In this document: positions 26,829 to 36,172 of the stretch, piece after piece
Position numbering within the stretch: the first letter of the stretch is position 1
Layout: every line of letters starts with the position of its first letter
NCBI GenBank assembly: GCA_014381825.1
Contig: JACNKX010000072.1
Span: forward strand, 1-64,000
Reading direction: 5' to 3'
Origin: Planctomycetota bacterium
GTDB taxonomy: Bacteria; Planctomycetota; Planctomycetia; Pirellulales; Pirellulaceae
Length of the DNA stretch: 64,000 bases
The notes under the pieces: model-generated
What the model saw: the letters and a program-made list of their open reading frames with translations, nothing else
Databases searched by the model: none
What the model was told of the DNA's origin: nothing
Position numbers and translations under genes: made by a program

Positions 26829-28160
26829 TTAGACGGACCGATTTCCGGACTGCAGTGTTTCCAACGCACGATTTGTCTTCGGCAAAAAATAGATACAGCT
26901 TGCCACGAGCAAACCAGCGCCCAACAACGAAAACGCATAGGTGAAGCCATGAAAGAAGTCGAATCGGTTGATGTCGGATTGAAAGAGATCCTTGTAGACC
27001 TGTAAGGCGATTGAACCGGTGTAGCCAACTGAGTCGGCAATGTAGATCGCAAACACCGCGTTTCCACGAAAATGAGTTGAGGCGAGCAGTCGCTCAAACA
27101 GGGCCGTCCCGAAGGGAACGTACGCAAGGTACGAACCCAGCCCAACCAACACCATCCACCATAGCTCTCGTCCTCGAAGCAAACCAGCGTCAAGCGCGAG
27201 CGTGGCACCGGCCATCAACATTAAGCCGCACGTCATCACTGCGAAAACAGCGATGAGTCCGTGACGATGATTCCGGAATACGTTTAACACAGCAAGCGAC
27301 AGCACGACTCCGATTGCAACCGGAAACTCGGTTCGTGTGAAAACTGCAGGCGTATCGGCATAGCCCAGTGTCTGGAAAATCTCGATCCCGTAGTTATCTC
27401 GAAAGTCCCGATACGCGGTCAAGAAGAAATAGACCATGAACAAGAGCAGCAAGCCTACCCAGAAGTGTCCCACGAACTTGGCGCGATCCGCACCGTTCAT
27501 TCTCGGTCGTTCTGTTCTCGAATCCATGTCCGCCACAGAAGGTTCAGGGACCTGATTCAGTAGCCACACGGAGACAAGATATAATGGCAGAAAACAGAGC
27601 CCCGTCACTGCAGGCATCCAGACGTCCGACACTCCTGCGTCCATCCATATCCGACCAACGTCTTTAACGACGCCGCTCGCTATTATGTACGAACAACTCA
27701 GCCCCGCCAGCACCAACTCTGAAAGTCTTCTACCCTCCAAATACCGGACGACAAGCCCCCAGATCATGCCCAACGGCAAGCCGTTCAGCAGGATTGCGAG
27801 CACTCTCCATCCTGCTGGCCAACTCGATGGAACGACCGCGAAGACAATCAACGCTGATTGCGCCCAGATGATGAGAAGCACCAGGACCAATGCTCGATTG
27901 GCTCGGCCCAATTCCGAGCAGACTCTCATGCCGATTACCTTGGAGAGCGTGTAGCCGACAATCTGGCTAATGACGAGCGCCGTTTTCAGGTCCAGTCCAG
28001 CGAATGTCCCAAGCTCGTCGTATGTCGCAGCCGCAAACGGCTTGCGAAATGCGTACATACAGAAGTAGGTCGAGAAGGACGCAGCAATCGCGTAAGCGGC
28101 GAACAGCCAGTCCGGTGCGGTGGTGAGCCACCGAGTCACTAAGCTGTTTCGATTGGGCAT
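26829..28160 (-). CDS. DUF5690 family MFS-like membrane transporter
   Basis: The 443-residue protein has about twelve hydrophobic segments with the layout of the major facilitator superfamily. The N-terminal line YAFRKPFAAATY and the loops GRANRALV and NGLPLGMIWGLVVRYLEGRR fit the DUF5690 family, found in planctomycetes and Bacteroidetes. The substrate is unknown. The ATG at 28160 follows the methyltransferase on the same strand by only 57 bases, so they may form an operon. Confidence 0.85.
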   Translation of the reverse strand: MPNRNSLVTRWLTTAPDWLFAAYAIAASFSTYFCMYAFRKPFAAATYDELGTFAGLDLKTALVISQIVGYTLSKVIGMRVCSELGRANRALVLVLLIIWAQSALIVFAVVPSSWPAGWRVLAILLNGLPLGMIWGLVVRYLEGRRLSELVLAGLSCSYIIASGVVKDVGRIWMDAGVSDVWMPAVTGLCFLPLYLVSVWLLNQVPEPSVADMDSRTERPRMNGADRAKFVGHFWVGLLLLFMVYFFLTAYRDFRDNYGIEIFQTLGYADTPAVFTRTEFPVAIGVVLSLAVLNVFRNHRHGLIAVFAVMTCGLMLMAGATLALDAGLLRGRELWWMVLVGLGSYLAYVPFGTALFERLLASTHFRGNAVFAIYIADSVGYTGSIALQVYKDLFQSDINRFDFFHGFTYAFSLLGAGLLVASCIYFLPKTNRALETLQSGNRSV

Positions 28161-28217
28161 CGCTTAGGCGATTCTCTCCGTAGCAACTTCCGAGATGCGA
28201 CTGCTCGCCAGGGCGGC

Positions 28218-29063
28218 CTATTTGCGACCACAGACAAAGGTCGTTTGCCCGATGTTCGACCGCTTGCTCTCGCGTTCGTCGAGATAGGATTGCATCGTGC
28301 CTTCAGCATTCATTCGTCTGACTCGCTGCTGTGCTTCGGCAAGTTCCGCGTCGGAGGTCAATGACCAAGTCGAGTCTCCTGCTCGCCATGCTTCGCTAAG
28401 GGGTCCCTGGGGATCCAAATAGGATGGCCCTTGAAGTATTCCGTCTAGGTCCGCCGAAACTGCTTCGATGTCAAATCCCGCTGCCGTGAGGATCTGCCTC
28501 AGTTGATCGAGGTCAGGCATTCGGCAACTCAGCCGTGCAACGGCGACCGGAATCAAATCGGCCCACCAATAACCATCACGGAACTGTTTGTGTGATGTTG
28601 CGTTGATGACGAACGCGCCGCCCGGTTTCAAGACTCGATATGCCTCTTGAAAGAACTGTGTCACACTTGGAAAGCTGCACGGCTTCCAGGCCGCTGGATC
28701 ATCCGACGCGCCCGGCCCTTCTTCGAGATGATGAATCACTTGATTGCAGGTGATGCCATCGAATCGCTCGTCTTCGTAGGGCATGTCGAGAATGCTGCCA
28801 CAGGTCAACTCAACATCCTCACTGAGTTTGGTCCGAGCTTGTGCCAACATACCTTCGCTGAAGTCCATACCGGCAAGACATCCCAGGTGGGGACGCAATG
28901 CTTCCAAGTAGTTCCCCGTGCCGCAGCCGGCCTCTAGCACAGTCTGGTCGTCGAGCAGAACACCGGTTCGCGAAAGACAGCCCAAAATGCTTTCTACGCC
29001 AACGGCTGCGCGCGTTTTGTCGTAGTCTTCTGATGCAACGGTATAGTTGGCGTATTGTGACAT
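28218..29063 (-). CDS. Class I SAM-dependent methyltransferase
   Basis: The 281-residue enzyme has the SAM-binding motif VLEAGCGTGNYLEAL, acidic post-motif GMDFSEGMLAQA and IDG/motif region YEDERFDGITCNQVIHHLEE, with motif III YRVLKPGGAFVINATSH. These place it in the methyltransferase type 11/25 group acting on small molecules. The substrate is unknown. The ATG at 29063 gives a normal length; the long frame to 29150 adds residues unlike the family. It is followed by the DUF5690 transporter, so it may modify a transported compound (inference). Confidence 0.85.
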   Translation of the reverse strand: MSQYANYTVASEDYDKTRAAVGVESILGCLSRTGVLLDDQTVLEAGCGTGNYLEALRPHLGCLAGMDFSEGMLAQARTKLSEDVELTCGSILDMPYEDERFDGITCNQVIHHLEEGPGASDDPAAWKPCSFPSVTQFFQEAYRVLKPGGAFVINATSHKQFRDGYWWADLIPVAVARLSCRMPDLDQLRQILTAAGFDIEAVSADLDGILQGPSYLDPQGPLSEAWRAGDSTWSLTSDAELAEAQQRVRRMNAEGTMQSYLDERESKRSNIGQTTFVCGRK

Positions 29064-29452
29064 CGCGTGTTTTTTCTCCAGCCATTCAAGACGTCCGCTC
29101 TGTTCGAGACAATCCACTTCCCAAACCAAGAATGCCACCCAGTGTCGCACATCGTGTCTTCCGGTGACAGAGTGTCGACTGTTGGCCTGCTATTGCAACC
29201 TCTCACTGCGCATCCGCTCGACGAAATAAGCCATGGTCGACGGGCTTGACGCCACTCCTTTCGTGATTCAGGAATCGTTCGACTCCTGCGACGAGGTGTT
29301 CGTTTTCCTGACTCGAGCAACAATTTCGACCGAGCACACCGAAGAAAGGCGTTTACCGCGTTGGAGTATTTCTGACCCTCCTACGCACACACCCGATTGC
29401 ACGACTTGAAAGGCGCACTCGACGCCCTCTCAAACTTGACAGGTTACGTGCT
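29064..29452. other. Intergenic region beside the integrase remnant
   Basis: This 389-base stretch between the methyltransferase start and the remnant integrase contains no supported gene. It could hold the methyltransferase promoter and eroded parts of the old element. Confidence 0.45.
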
Positions 29453-30112
29453 TCAAGACGCCGAGCAGCAACGACAATCAACTGGGTAAAACGACAGAAA
29501 GCGTGGGCGCAATTTGGGGCGCAGTTGACAGGCTTCGGGTGCCCGGTAGCTATGCCCCGTGAGATTGGATGCCGAGAGTCCCGCGTCACGGACGCGGCGT
29601 TTGAACATGCGTAGCACCGTCTCACATCGCAGCGGTCTGTCACCGAGTAATCCGGTCTTGCCGTTGCTGGCACGGAAGAGGGGAGTGTCACTGTCCGCGT
29701 TTCTGATGCCGCTGGCATTCAGGTAGGCATCGATGGACTCTTGCAAATCGTGACGGACCGGAATGTGCCGCACCTTGCCATTTTTCTCCCGGAGTCGCAG
29801 CAAACATCGCGAGCCATCAGAGTAGAAATCACGGAGCCGGAGCTTGGCAACGGCACCGCTCCGGGCACCCGTGTACGCCAGCACGCCCAAGATTGCATTG
29901 TCACGAAGCCCGATGATGTTCGGCGATGTCTCTGTCCCCACGTTGATCGCCGCAAACACTCGTTGCACATCGACCGCAGTAATCGCGAGCGTTGCTCCTT
30001 CGGTCTCGCTGAGTCGCGGTCCCTTCTTCGTCTTGAGTGACCGCTTGAACTTCTGACCGCCGAACCGAAAGCTGATGTGATAGTTGCCCTTGATCTCTTG
30101 CAACCAAGCCAT
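29453..30112 (-). pseudogene. Decayed tyrosine integrase next to tRNA-Glu
   Basis: The frame encodes 219 residues. The N-terminus (WLQEIKGNYHISFRFGGQKF) matches the start of planctomycete integrases, but the core-binding domain between SLKT and the catalytic domain is missing. The catalytic part keeps TGARSGAVAKLR (Arg), LREKNGKVRHIPV (Lys) and LTGHSYRA (the His-x-x-Arg box). It ends in an unrelated tail without the second His and the Tyr nucleophile. So it has both an internal deletion and a C-terminal truncation and cannot be active. The ATG at 30112 has an excellent AAGGAG 7 bases upstream, inherited from the working gene. It lies 206 bases from the 3' end of tRNA-Glu in the same orientation. 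Confidence 0.82.
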
Positions 30113-30267
30113 GACGTGCTCCTTGAATCGCTGTCGTGCGACGGAATCGTATTCCCCGCACTGGGATTTTGACCAGCGATGCAACCACAACGCAGGAGCA
30201 ACGATGCCACCAATTTGCCACCAATAGCGATTGCAGCAACGTGTCAGAGCACGGCCCTTAATACTCT

Positions 30268-30311
30268 CAACTCCTTACGATAAAGGAGTTGCGGCGGGAA
30301 AGCGTCCCGCC
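30268..30311. other. Pair of hairpins just past tRNA-Glu
   Basis: Two adjacent inverted repeats: CAACTCCTT with AAGGAGTTG (30268-30291, 6-base loop) and GGCGGG with CCCGCC (30293-30311, 7-base loop). They lie 7 bases past the tRNA 3' end on the minus strand, a position fit for tRNA end processing or termination, but no T-run follows. Confidence 0.45.
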
Positions 30312-30318
30312 TAGAAAG

Positions 30319-30391
30319 TACCCCCTAGGGGAGTCGAACCCCTGTTACCGGCGTGAGAGGCCAGCGTCCTAGGCCACTAGACGAAGGGGGC
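30319..30391 (-). tRNA. tRNA-Glu (anticodon CTC)
   Basis: On the minus strand the gene starts GCCCCCT and ends AGGGGGT plus A, closing the acceptor stem with one G-U pair. The anticodon stem CTGGC/GCCGG (one G-U pair) carries the loop CTCTCAC, anticodon CTC, codon GAG. The T arm AGGGGTTCGACTCCCCT is normal. No CCA is encoded. The decayed integrase downstream shows that the tRNA served as an insertion site. Confidence 0.96.
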
Positions 30392-30557
30392 GTAGCCTTG
30401 ATTGTCTTGGACGATCAACAAGCAACTAGTTTTGCCACGCCTTCGAATGTTGTCAACTCCCGGTCGACCTCGTACCGGTTGAAGTGCCTCGTTTATGCAG
30501 CTTCTGGCATCTAAAGCTGAAACTACAAACCTCATACCGCCAAATGACAAGTTACCA

Positions 30558-32126
30558 CTACGAGTCGCGAAGTTGGAGGCGGAAATTGGCGAGGAGTTGG
30601 GGAGCGAGTGTGGTTTGGGCCTCGGTGCGAAGCGTCTGGCGTTGCCTGGGGGTTAGATTCTCGGTATCTTCGATCAGTTCGGCGAGGGCAAACGTCTTTT
30701 GGCTGGCTTCTGCAATCTGGCTGCGTTGGGCATGGATGTTGGCTTGCCGAATGAGACTCATTGCTCGCAGTTGCAGATCGGTCTGCTGATCGGACAACTC
30801 GGCAAGTAAACGCATCGCTTCATCGGTTCGCTCTTGATCTGAGTAGAGATAAGCGAGTTGTAGCTTGGCCTTGTTGACGTACGATTCGCTCGCTGCTGCT
30901 GCGTCTTCGCCAAAGTAGTCGAAGACACTTTGGAAGGCCGATTCGGTGCCATCTTGCATTGCATGGCTGAACTGTTCCGCGGCCGTGTCAAACCGTTCGA
31001 CGCTAGGCACTTCACCATGAGCCAGCAGCGAATCGGGACGATTGATCCACGCCACCGCACACCCCAACAAAAACGCACCGAACGCCGCGACTGTGATCCA
31101 AAACGAAATCGGACGAGATTTCGTTGCTGCGGCTTCCGCGATCATCACGGTTTGCAACTGTTGAGTCGCCGCTGTCCTCGCGGCGGTCAGCGCCAACAGC
31201 TGCTGCGTTGTCCATTCACCAAGCTCAGTCGGCCACTCTTCGTGCGATGACTCGACTTGTAGTTCACGCAATTCTCGCAACAACTCCGCTGCGTTCTGAT
31301 ACCGATCATCGACCGACTTCGCAAGCAGCTTGCAAATTATGCGACCAAGTTCAGCGGGCAAGTCGGATCGCAACTCGCCGATCGGTCGCGGATCATTCTT
31401 CAAATGTTGAACGGCCACACTCAAGGCCGTGTCGCCTCGAAAGGGCGGATGACCAGTCAGCATCTGATAGCAACTGATGCCGAATGAATAGAGATCGCTG
31501 CGATGATCGATCTCATGACCTTCGACTTGCTCGGGACTCATGTAGAGCGGCGTTCCCATCGTGATACCGACTTGCGTGATGCCGACGCTAGTGTCATTGG
31601 TTAGATCAGCGATTCGAGCGAGTCCGAAGTCGGCGACTTTCGCCTCGCCGGTCGCGTTGAGCAAGATGTTCTCCGGCTTGATGTCTCGATGGACGATTCC
31701 GCGATCACTTGCTTTTTGAAGTGCTGCTGCGACTTGCCGCATTAGGTTGACTACTATCGCGATGCTGAGCGTGCCACGTTTCGATAGCAATTGCTGCAGG
31801 TTCTGGCCGGGCACGTATTCTTGAGCAATGAAATGAACTCCATCAATACAATCAACTCCATAGATTTGGACGATGTTTGCATGAACGAGCGCGGCAACGG
31901 CCTGTGCCTCGTTATGAAAGCGACGAACGTATATGTCGTCGTCGGCAAGTCGGGCGTGCAGGGCTTTAAAGGCGACTTGGCGATGCAGCGATTTCTGCTC
32001 GGCAAGATAAACGTCTGCCATCCCGCCACTCCCGAGACGGCGAAGTACGAGGTAGTCGCCAAACTGGCGTCCCGACAGATCAGTGTCGGGGGAAGGAGTT
32101 GCAGATGACGGAATCGAGGGCGACAC
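30558..32126 (-). CDS. Membrane Ser/Thr protein kinase
   Basis: The 522-residue protein has a Hanks-type kinase domain (about 24-290): glycine loop RRLGSGGMADVYLAE, Lys in VAFKAL, HRDIKPEN, DFGLARI, the activation-segment end YMSPEQVEG and DLYSFGISCYQML. All catalytic residues are present. A transmembrane segment (FWITVAAFGAFLLGCAVAWI, about 340-360) separates it from a C-terminal helical region of ~160 residues with a weak TPR-like pattern that probably faces outward. No WD40 propeller is present. The gene stands alone between tRNA-Glu and the pyrK-like gene; targets are unknown. Confidence 0.88.
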   Translation of the reverse strand: MSPSIPSSATPSPDTDLSGRQFGDYLVLRRLGSGGMADVYLAEQKSLHRQVAFKALHARLADDDIYVRRFHNEAQAVAALVHANIVQIYGVDCIDGVHFIAQEYVPGQNLQQLLSKRGTLSIAIVVNLMRQVAAALQKASDRGIVHRDIKPENILLNATGEAKVADFGLARIADLTNDTSVGITQVGITMGTPLYMSPEQVEGHEIDHRSDLYSFGISCYQMLTGHPPFRGDTALSVAVQHLKNDPRPIGELRSDLPAELGRIICKLLAKSVDDRYQNAAELLRELRELQVESSHEEWPTELGEWTTQQLLALTAARTAATQQLQTVMIAEAAATKSRPISFWITVAAFGAFLLGCAVAWINRPDSLLAHGEVPSVERFDTAAEQFSHAMQDGTESAFQSVFDYFGEDAAAASESYVNKAKLQLAYLYSDQERTDEAMRLLAELSDQQTDLQLRAMSLIRQANIHAQRSQIAEASQKTFALAELIEDTENLTPRQRQTLRTEAQTTLAPQLLANFRLQLRDS

Positions 32127-32207
32127 AAGTTCGCTCCTTGCAGGTTGTTCGTGCTCGACTCAGCTCCAAAATCGTTCCTTTGAGGTGAGCAACGTCACTC
32201 CCCCTGG

Positions 32208-33080
32208 CTACCACTCGATCAGTTCCGCGTCAAAGACCGGGCCATCCACGCAAGTTCGCTTATAGTCCCATTCACCCGAATCGTCGCGGACCTTGGCAAC
32301 GCACGTGAAGCAGATGCCGATGCCGCAGGCCATCGGAGTTTCTAACGAGACGCGACATGGTACATCGGCATTCGCCGTGACCTTGGCAACGGCTTCCATC
32401 ATCGGTTCGGGGCCGCAGCAGACAACTTGACACTCTTGCTCAGACTCAGCCAGCACTCGAGATAATACATCCGTTACGAGGCCGTGGTGGCCGAGCGATC
32501 CATCGTCGGTTGCAATGCGAACGTCTACACCGAGTTGCTTGAAGTCCTCGACGCCCGCCAGCAATTCCGCTGAGCGACCGCCGTAGCACAAAGTTACTCG
32601 TTTACTTCGAGCCGGTTCGCGAGCCGGAGTGCCGAAGCTTTGCAGCCCCAGATACTCTTTCGCTAAGCAGACAAATGGCGTTTGGCCGATGCCGCCTGCG
32701 ACCATCACTAGATGACTGGTAGCAATCGGTTCAAACCCGTTTCCGAGCGGACCCCAAACGTCGAGTCGCTGTCCCGGTTGAAAATTTACAAGCCGCGTCG
32801 TTAGCTTGCCTTTGACGAGGTATAGGACGTCAATCGATTCTGGTTCACCGGCTTGCGATTGGAGGACATCATAAACGGCTAACGGTCGACCGATCAGCGG
32901 GTCGTCGTAGTTGGCCAGTCGCAGCATGACAAACTGGCCGGGCAATGCTCTCGCCGCGATCTCCGGACATCGGAAACGCACACGGTATGTGTCGCGAGCC
33001 ATCTCGAGGTTTTCGACAACTTCGACGGACGACTGAGTTGCTTGGTCAGCATAGAACTTTGCGTGGAGCGGATTGCTCAT
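32208..33080 (-). CDS. pyrK: Dihydroorotate dehydrogenase electron transfer subunit-like flavoprotein
   Basis: The 290-residue protein is a ferredoxin-NADP reductase-type flavoprotein with a C-terminal [2Fe-2S] site. FAD binding is shown by LIGRPLAVYDV and the GPLGNGF loop; NAD(P) binding by MVAGGIGQTPFVCLAKEYL. The cluster cysteines lie in ACGIGICFTC and the later KRTC, the arrangement of PyrK. PyrK passes electrons from class 1B dihydroorotate dehydrogenase to NAD+ in pyrimidine synthesis. No pyrD is next to it, so the partner is not shown here. It overlaps the pseudouridine synthase gene by 4 bases (ATGA). Confidence 0.85.
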   Translation of the reverse strand: MSNPLHAKFYADQATQSSVEVVENLEMARDTYRVRFRCPEIAARALPGQFVMLRLANYDDPLIGRPLAVYDVLQSQAGEPESIDVLYLVKGKLTTRLVNFQPGQRLDVWGPLGNGFEPIATSHLVMVAGGIGQTPFVCLAKEYLGLQSFGTPAREPARSKRVTLCYGGRSAELLAGVEDFKQLGVDVRIATDDGSLGHHGLVTDVLSRVLAESEQECQVVCCGPEPMMEAVAKVTANADVPCRVSLETPMACGIGICFTCVAKVRDDSGEWDYKRTCVDGPVFDAELIEW

Positions 33081-34273
33081 CGGCGTCCTTTCTTCGCTGG
33101 CTTGCTTCTAGTCGACTTCCTACCTCCCGGCTTATTGGCACTAGCTACTCTTGTGCTCGGCTTCTTCTTTCGCAGCTTCGCCGACGCCTTTTTCTGCTTT
33201 GGAGCTTCATCACCGCCAAGGATGGCGCCAGGCGTCGGTCGGTCCGACAGCGATAAGTCGCGACGCTTTGCCTTAGCCCGAGTTGCCGTAGCGGCAGACG
33301 ATCCTAATGTCTTGGTATTTGGCTTGGATTTCGGCTTTGAGCTTGGTTTCGCTGCGGCGCGAGGCGACTTGCCGTATGCACTTGTGCGTTTCCGAGCCAT
33401 CGGACGTTTAGGTGCTTCACTCGGCGATAGTACCGCGCTACGAAGTGATTTGACTTCTTCTCGGGTCAACGAGCGATGGGCACCACTCGGCAAGTCCGAA
33501 AGCCGCAACGGTCCCATCGCAATTCGCGTGAGGCTGAGGACTTTGTGCCCGATGCGAGCGAGCAACCGGCGAATCTCGCGGTTACGTCCTTCGTTCAGCA
33601 CGATCTCCAAGTCAGTACTTTGCTTCAGCCGACTCTTAATTCGCACGTCCGATACCTTGGCAAACCCTTCGGCGAAATGAATCCCTCGCTTCAGCTTGCC
33701 GAGGACAGCCGCGTCGGGTTTGCCAGCAACACGAACGCGATATACCTTTTCAATTCCATAGCGGGGATGGGTTAGTTTATTGGAAAGTTCACCATCATTG
33801 GTGAGGATGATCAGCCCTTCGCTCGCTTGGTCAAGTCGCCCGACGGTGAATAGTCGTTCGTTGCTGCGAATCAAGTCGATCGCTAGAGACCGCCCACTTG
33901 GATCGTTGGCAGTACATAAGACGCCAGACGGCTTGTTGAGCATATAGTAAACGCGGCGCGGCGCGGGGAGCGTTGTTCCGTCGACTCGAATCCGTTGCGT
34001 CACTGGATCAACTCGCGTGCCGAGTGCCTGAATGATCTTGCCGTCAACTTCGACACGCCCCTCAAGGATCAACTCTTCGCAGTCTCGACGACTTCCGATG
34101 CCAGCGGCAGCAAGAACCTTTTGCAACCGCTCGACTCCAGCCGACTCGCTGTCCGTGGGTTTAGAACGACGACTTTTGGAACTGGCTTTCCCTTTGGAAG
34201 TGGTGTTCCCCTTGGAGACGCTGCTCGCTTTGGAAGCCGCGTTAGCTTTGGAGGGAGGACGACGAGCAGGCAC
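33077..34273 (-). CDS. Pseudouridine synthase, RsuA/RluB family
   Basis: The 398-residue enzyme has an S4 RNA-binding domain (about 47-105, RLQKVLAAAGIGSRRDCEELI) and the RsuA/RluB catalytic domain with the Asp nucleophile in GRLDQASEGLIILTNDG. It should make pseudouridine in ribosomal RNA; RluB (23S) is the closest by layout but the exact base cannot be given. It carries unusual tails: a Ser/Lys-rich N-terminal 40 residues and a ~110-residue Lys/Ser/Ala/Arg-rich C-terminus, probably RNA-contacting and disordered. Translation starts at GTG (34273) with a weak ribosome site. The stop overlaps the pyrK-like start. Confidence 0.87.
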   Translation of the reverse strand: MPARRPPSKANAASKASSVSKGNTTSKGKASSKSRRSKPTDSESAGVERLQKVLAAAGIGSRRDCEELILEGRVEVDGKIIQALGTRVDPVTQRIRVDGTTLPAPRRVYYMLNKPSGVLCTANDPSGRSLAIDLIRSNERLFTVGRLDQASEGLIILTNDGELSNKLTHPRYGIEKVYRVRVAGKPDAAVLGKLKRGIHFAEGFAKVSDVRIKSRLKQSTDLEIVLNEGRNREIRRLLARIGHKVLSLTRIAMGPLRLSDLPSGAHRSLTREEVKSLRSAVLSPSEAPKRPMARKRTSAYGKSPRAAAKPSSKPKSKPNTKTLGSSAATATRAKAKRRDLSLSDRPTPGAILGGDEAPKQKKASAKLRKKKPSTRVASANKPGGRKSTRSKPAKKGRR

Positions 34274-34413
34274 GGGAATTCACCGACGGTGAGAGATTCG
34301 GACGTGTAAACGCCTTATCATAGCAGACGGCTATGGGGTGCAGCAGGCGGCTCGATCCACGTCCGCTGCATAGGAAGGCTCAGGCATCCGATTCGGGAGA
34401 GCCAAGACGTTGG

Positions 34414-34665
34414 CTACGGACCGTATAAGCTGTCGGCGTAGACGCGGTTGCGGACCGGCTCGGCGTTCGGCTTCTGAAAGTCGCGAGGTCGAGCCCCAAC
34501 TACCTCGGGCCCTAGGTCTGCGTCTGCGTAAGGGTCATGATACGAGGCATTGTTCTGCTGGTAGCGGACTGGTCCAGGTGGGGCTAGTAACGGACGCGGC
34601 GTGTTACAGCCAGCCGAAATGACGACGAAACAACCGGCGATGGCTAGTTTGATGCAGTTCGTCAC
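34414..34665 (-). CDS. Small predicted lipoprotein
   Basis: The 83-residue product begins with a lipoprotein signal peptide (KLAIAGCFVVISAGC, with lipobox SAGC). The mature ~60 residues are rich in Pro, Asn and Tyr (PRPLLAPPGPVRYQQNNASY) and probably lack a fold. GTG at 34665 is the start. Such small proteins are common in planctomycete genomes and have no known function. It is expressed alone, as far as can be seen. Confidence 0.65.
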   Translation of the reverse strand: MTNCIKLAIAGCFVVISAGCNTPRPLLAPPGPVRYQQNNASYHDPYADADLGPEVVGARPRDFQKPNAEPVRNRVYADSLYGP

Positions 34666-34933
34666 GTGCTTAGTCCGTTTGTTAGAGATCCAGTTCGGTA
34701 CAGCGGGCCGCGGATTATAGAGACGTCGGCGAAGTTATTAAACGTCAATCTTTGGGGTATTCTCGCCTTACAGGTAACACATCGGCGCTTCGCGCCACTG
34801 CCTTGAGCCGCCACAACTCATTTAGACCTAGCCTCTTACGGTATTTCTGACTGTGAGGACTTTGTCTGACGACGACGACGGACGGGCAAGCTATTCCAGC
34901 TACGCCGAAGCCGTCAACAAGACGAATCAAACT

Positions 34934-35914
34934 CTATGGCAGGTACATATCGAGCATGATCGTCGGGTCTTTTGCGACGATGTCCCGTACACCAGCCGAT
35001 GCGGGTAAGATCATCGTCTGTCCTCGCACTAGTGGTTCGCCCATTGGGTCGCCCGCAACGTGAACCGCCCCTTCGAGAACGGCGAGGATGTGAAAGCGAT
35101 CGTCGCCGCCAAGCTTCTGAGAAGTATCAAACTCACAGCGATCGAGTACAAACTTGTCGCACGAGACGAGACGATGCACGTCGGTGACTTCAGTCGGTTG
35201 CGGAATTTGAACTGCGATCGGACCGGTGTCGTAATCGATGACGTCCAACGCCTGGTCGATGTGCAATGGACGAGGCTGGCCATTCGGTTCGACGCGATTC
35301 CAATCTGATACACGGAACGTCGTATCGCTCGCTTGCTGAATCTCGGCGATGATCAATCCCTCGCCAAGCGCGTGAATGGTCCCGGCCGGAATGAAGATAC
35401 AGTCGCCGACTCGCGGCTCGAAGCGATGCAGGCATAACTCCGTCGTCCCGCGTCTTACTTCCCGCTCAAACGCCTGTCGATCAAAGCCTCGCTTGAGGCC
35501 TGCGTAGACCAAGCTGCCAGGCGCGGCATGCAACACCACCCAAGCTTCCGTCTTACCCAAGTCGGGCGAATCAAGGAGTCGCGCCTGCTCGTCGTTCGGA
35601 TGAACTTGCACCGAGAGGCTGCGGTGCGCGTCCAGAAACTTAAACAAGAGCGGAAACTGCGGCTGGGGGTGATGGCGTCCGAACAGCTCTCTCCCGTGCT
35701 GCGTCACGAGATCGTGTAGTGTTTTACCTGCCATCTCTCCTGCGGAGACAACGCTTTGATCGGTGCCGTGATCGACGACCTCCCAACTCTCGGCATAGTC
35801 ACTCCCTTTACCGATGGGCTTACCTAGGATTGCCTCAAGTCGGCGGCCACCCCAAAGATAACGGCGAAATAGTGGCTCGAAACGAAGCGGATAATCGGCT
35901 GGCATCGGGGGCAT
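34934..35914 (-). CDS. manA: Type I mannose-6-phosphate isomerase
   Basis: The 326-residue enzyme interconverts fructose 6-phosphate and mannose 6-phosphate for mannose-containing glycans. It belongs to the short bacterial type I group: FRRYLWGGRRLEAILGKPIG at the start, then zinc ligands in LSVQVHPND and LGKTEAWVVL and the catalytic PAGTIHALGEG. The C-terminal cupin part is complete. The ATG at 35914 is chosen over a longer frame; 35905 is possible. Divergent from tatC, 258 bases away. Mannose for surface polysaccharide may connect it with the glycosyltransferase cluster at the window end, but there is no direct link. Confidence 0.9.
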   Translation of the reverse strand: MPPMPADYPLRFEPLFRRYLWGGRRLEAILGKPIGKGSDYAESWEVVDHGTDQSVVSAGEMAGKTLHDLVTQHGRELFGRHHPQPQFPLLFKFLDAHRSLSVQVHPNDEQARLLDSPDLGKTEAWVVLHAAPGSLVYAGLKRGFDRQAFEREVRRGTTELCLHRFEPRVGDCIFIPAGTIHALGEGLIIAEIQQASDTTFRVSDWNRVEPNGQPRPLHIDQALDVIDYDTGPIAVQIPQPTEVTDVHRLVSCDKFVLDRCEFDTSQKLGGDDRFHILAVLEGAVHVAGDPMGEPLVRGQTMILPASAGVRDIVAKDPTIMLDMYLP

Positions 35915-36172
35915 TCTTGCGTACTGAAATGGGAGCGTGCGATCGCGTATTTGCACGCTCGAAACGTTCTGCTATCATAGAAACCGGTCGTGTAACGCAC
36001 TACCACCCTCCCCTGCTGGTACGGCAGCTTCAATCCGTACACGTTCGTCTCTTACCAAACAATCCGTCGTTGCGATCCGCGAAGGCATCGTTAGCGGCGT
36101 CTGTGCTTTGGCTTGCGAGAAGGCGAGTTCCTTAACAGCGTTCACACAATTTGATTGCGCGGGAGCACAGCC

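Noticed and set aside
26669-27208. Minus-strand frame of 179 codons overlapping the DUF5690 gene 3' end
   Set aside because: It is an alternate frame of the transporter and of non-coding sequence; the product has no recognisable feature.
34745-34930. Possible 61-codon gene between manA and the small lipoprotein
   Set aside because: No ribosome site, signal peptide or known motif; composition resembles random translation.
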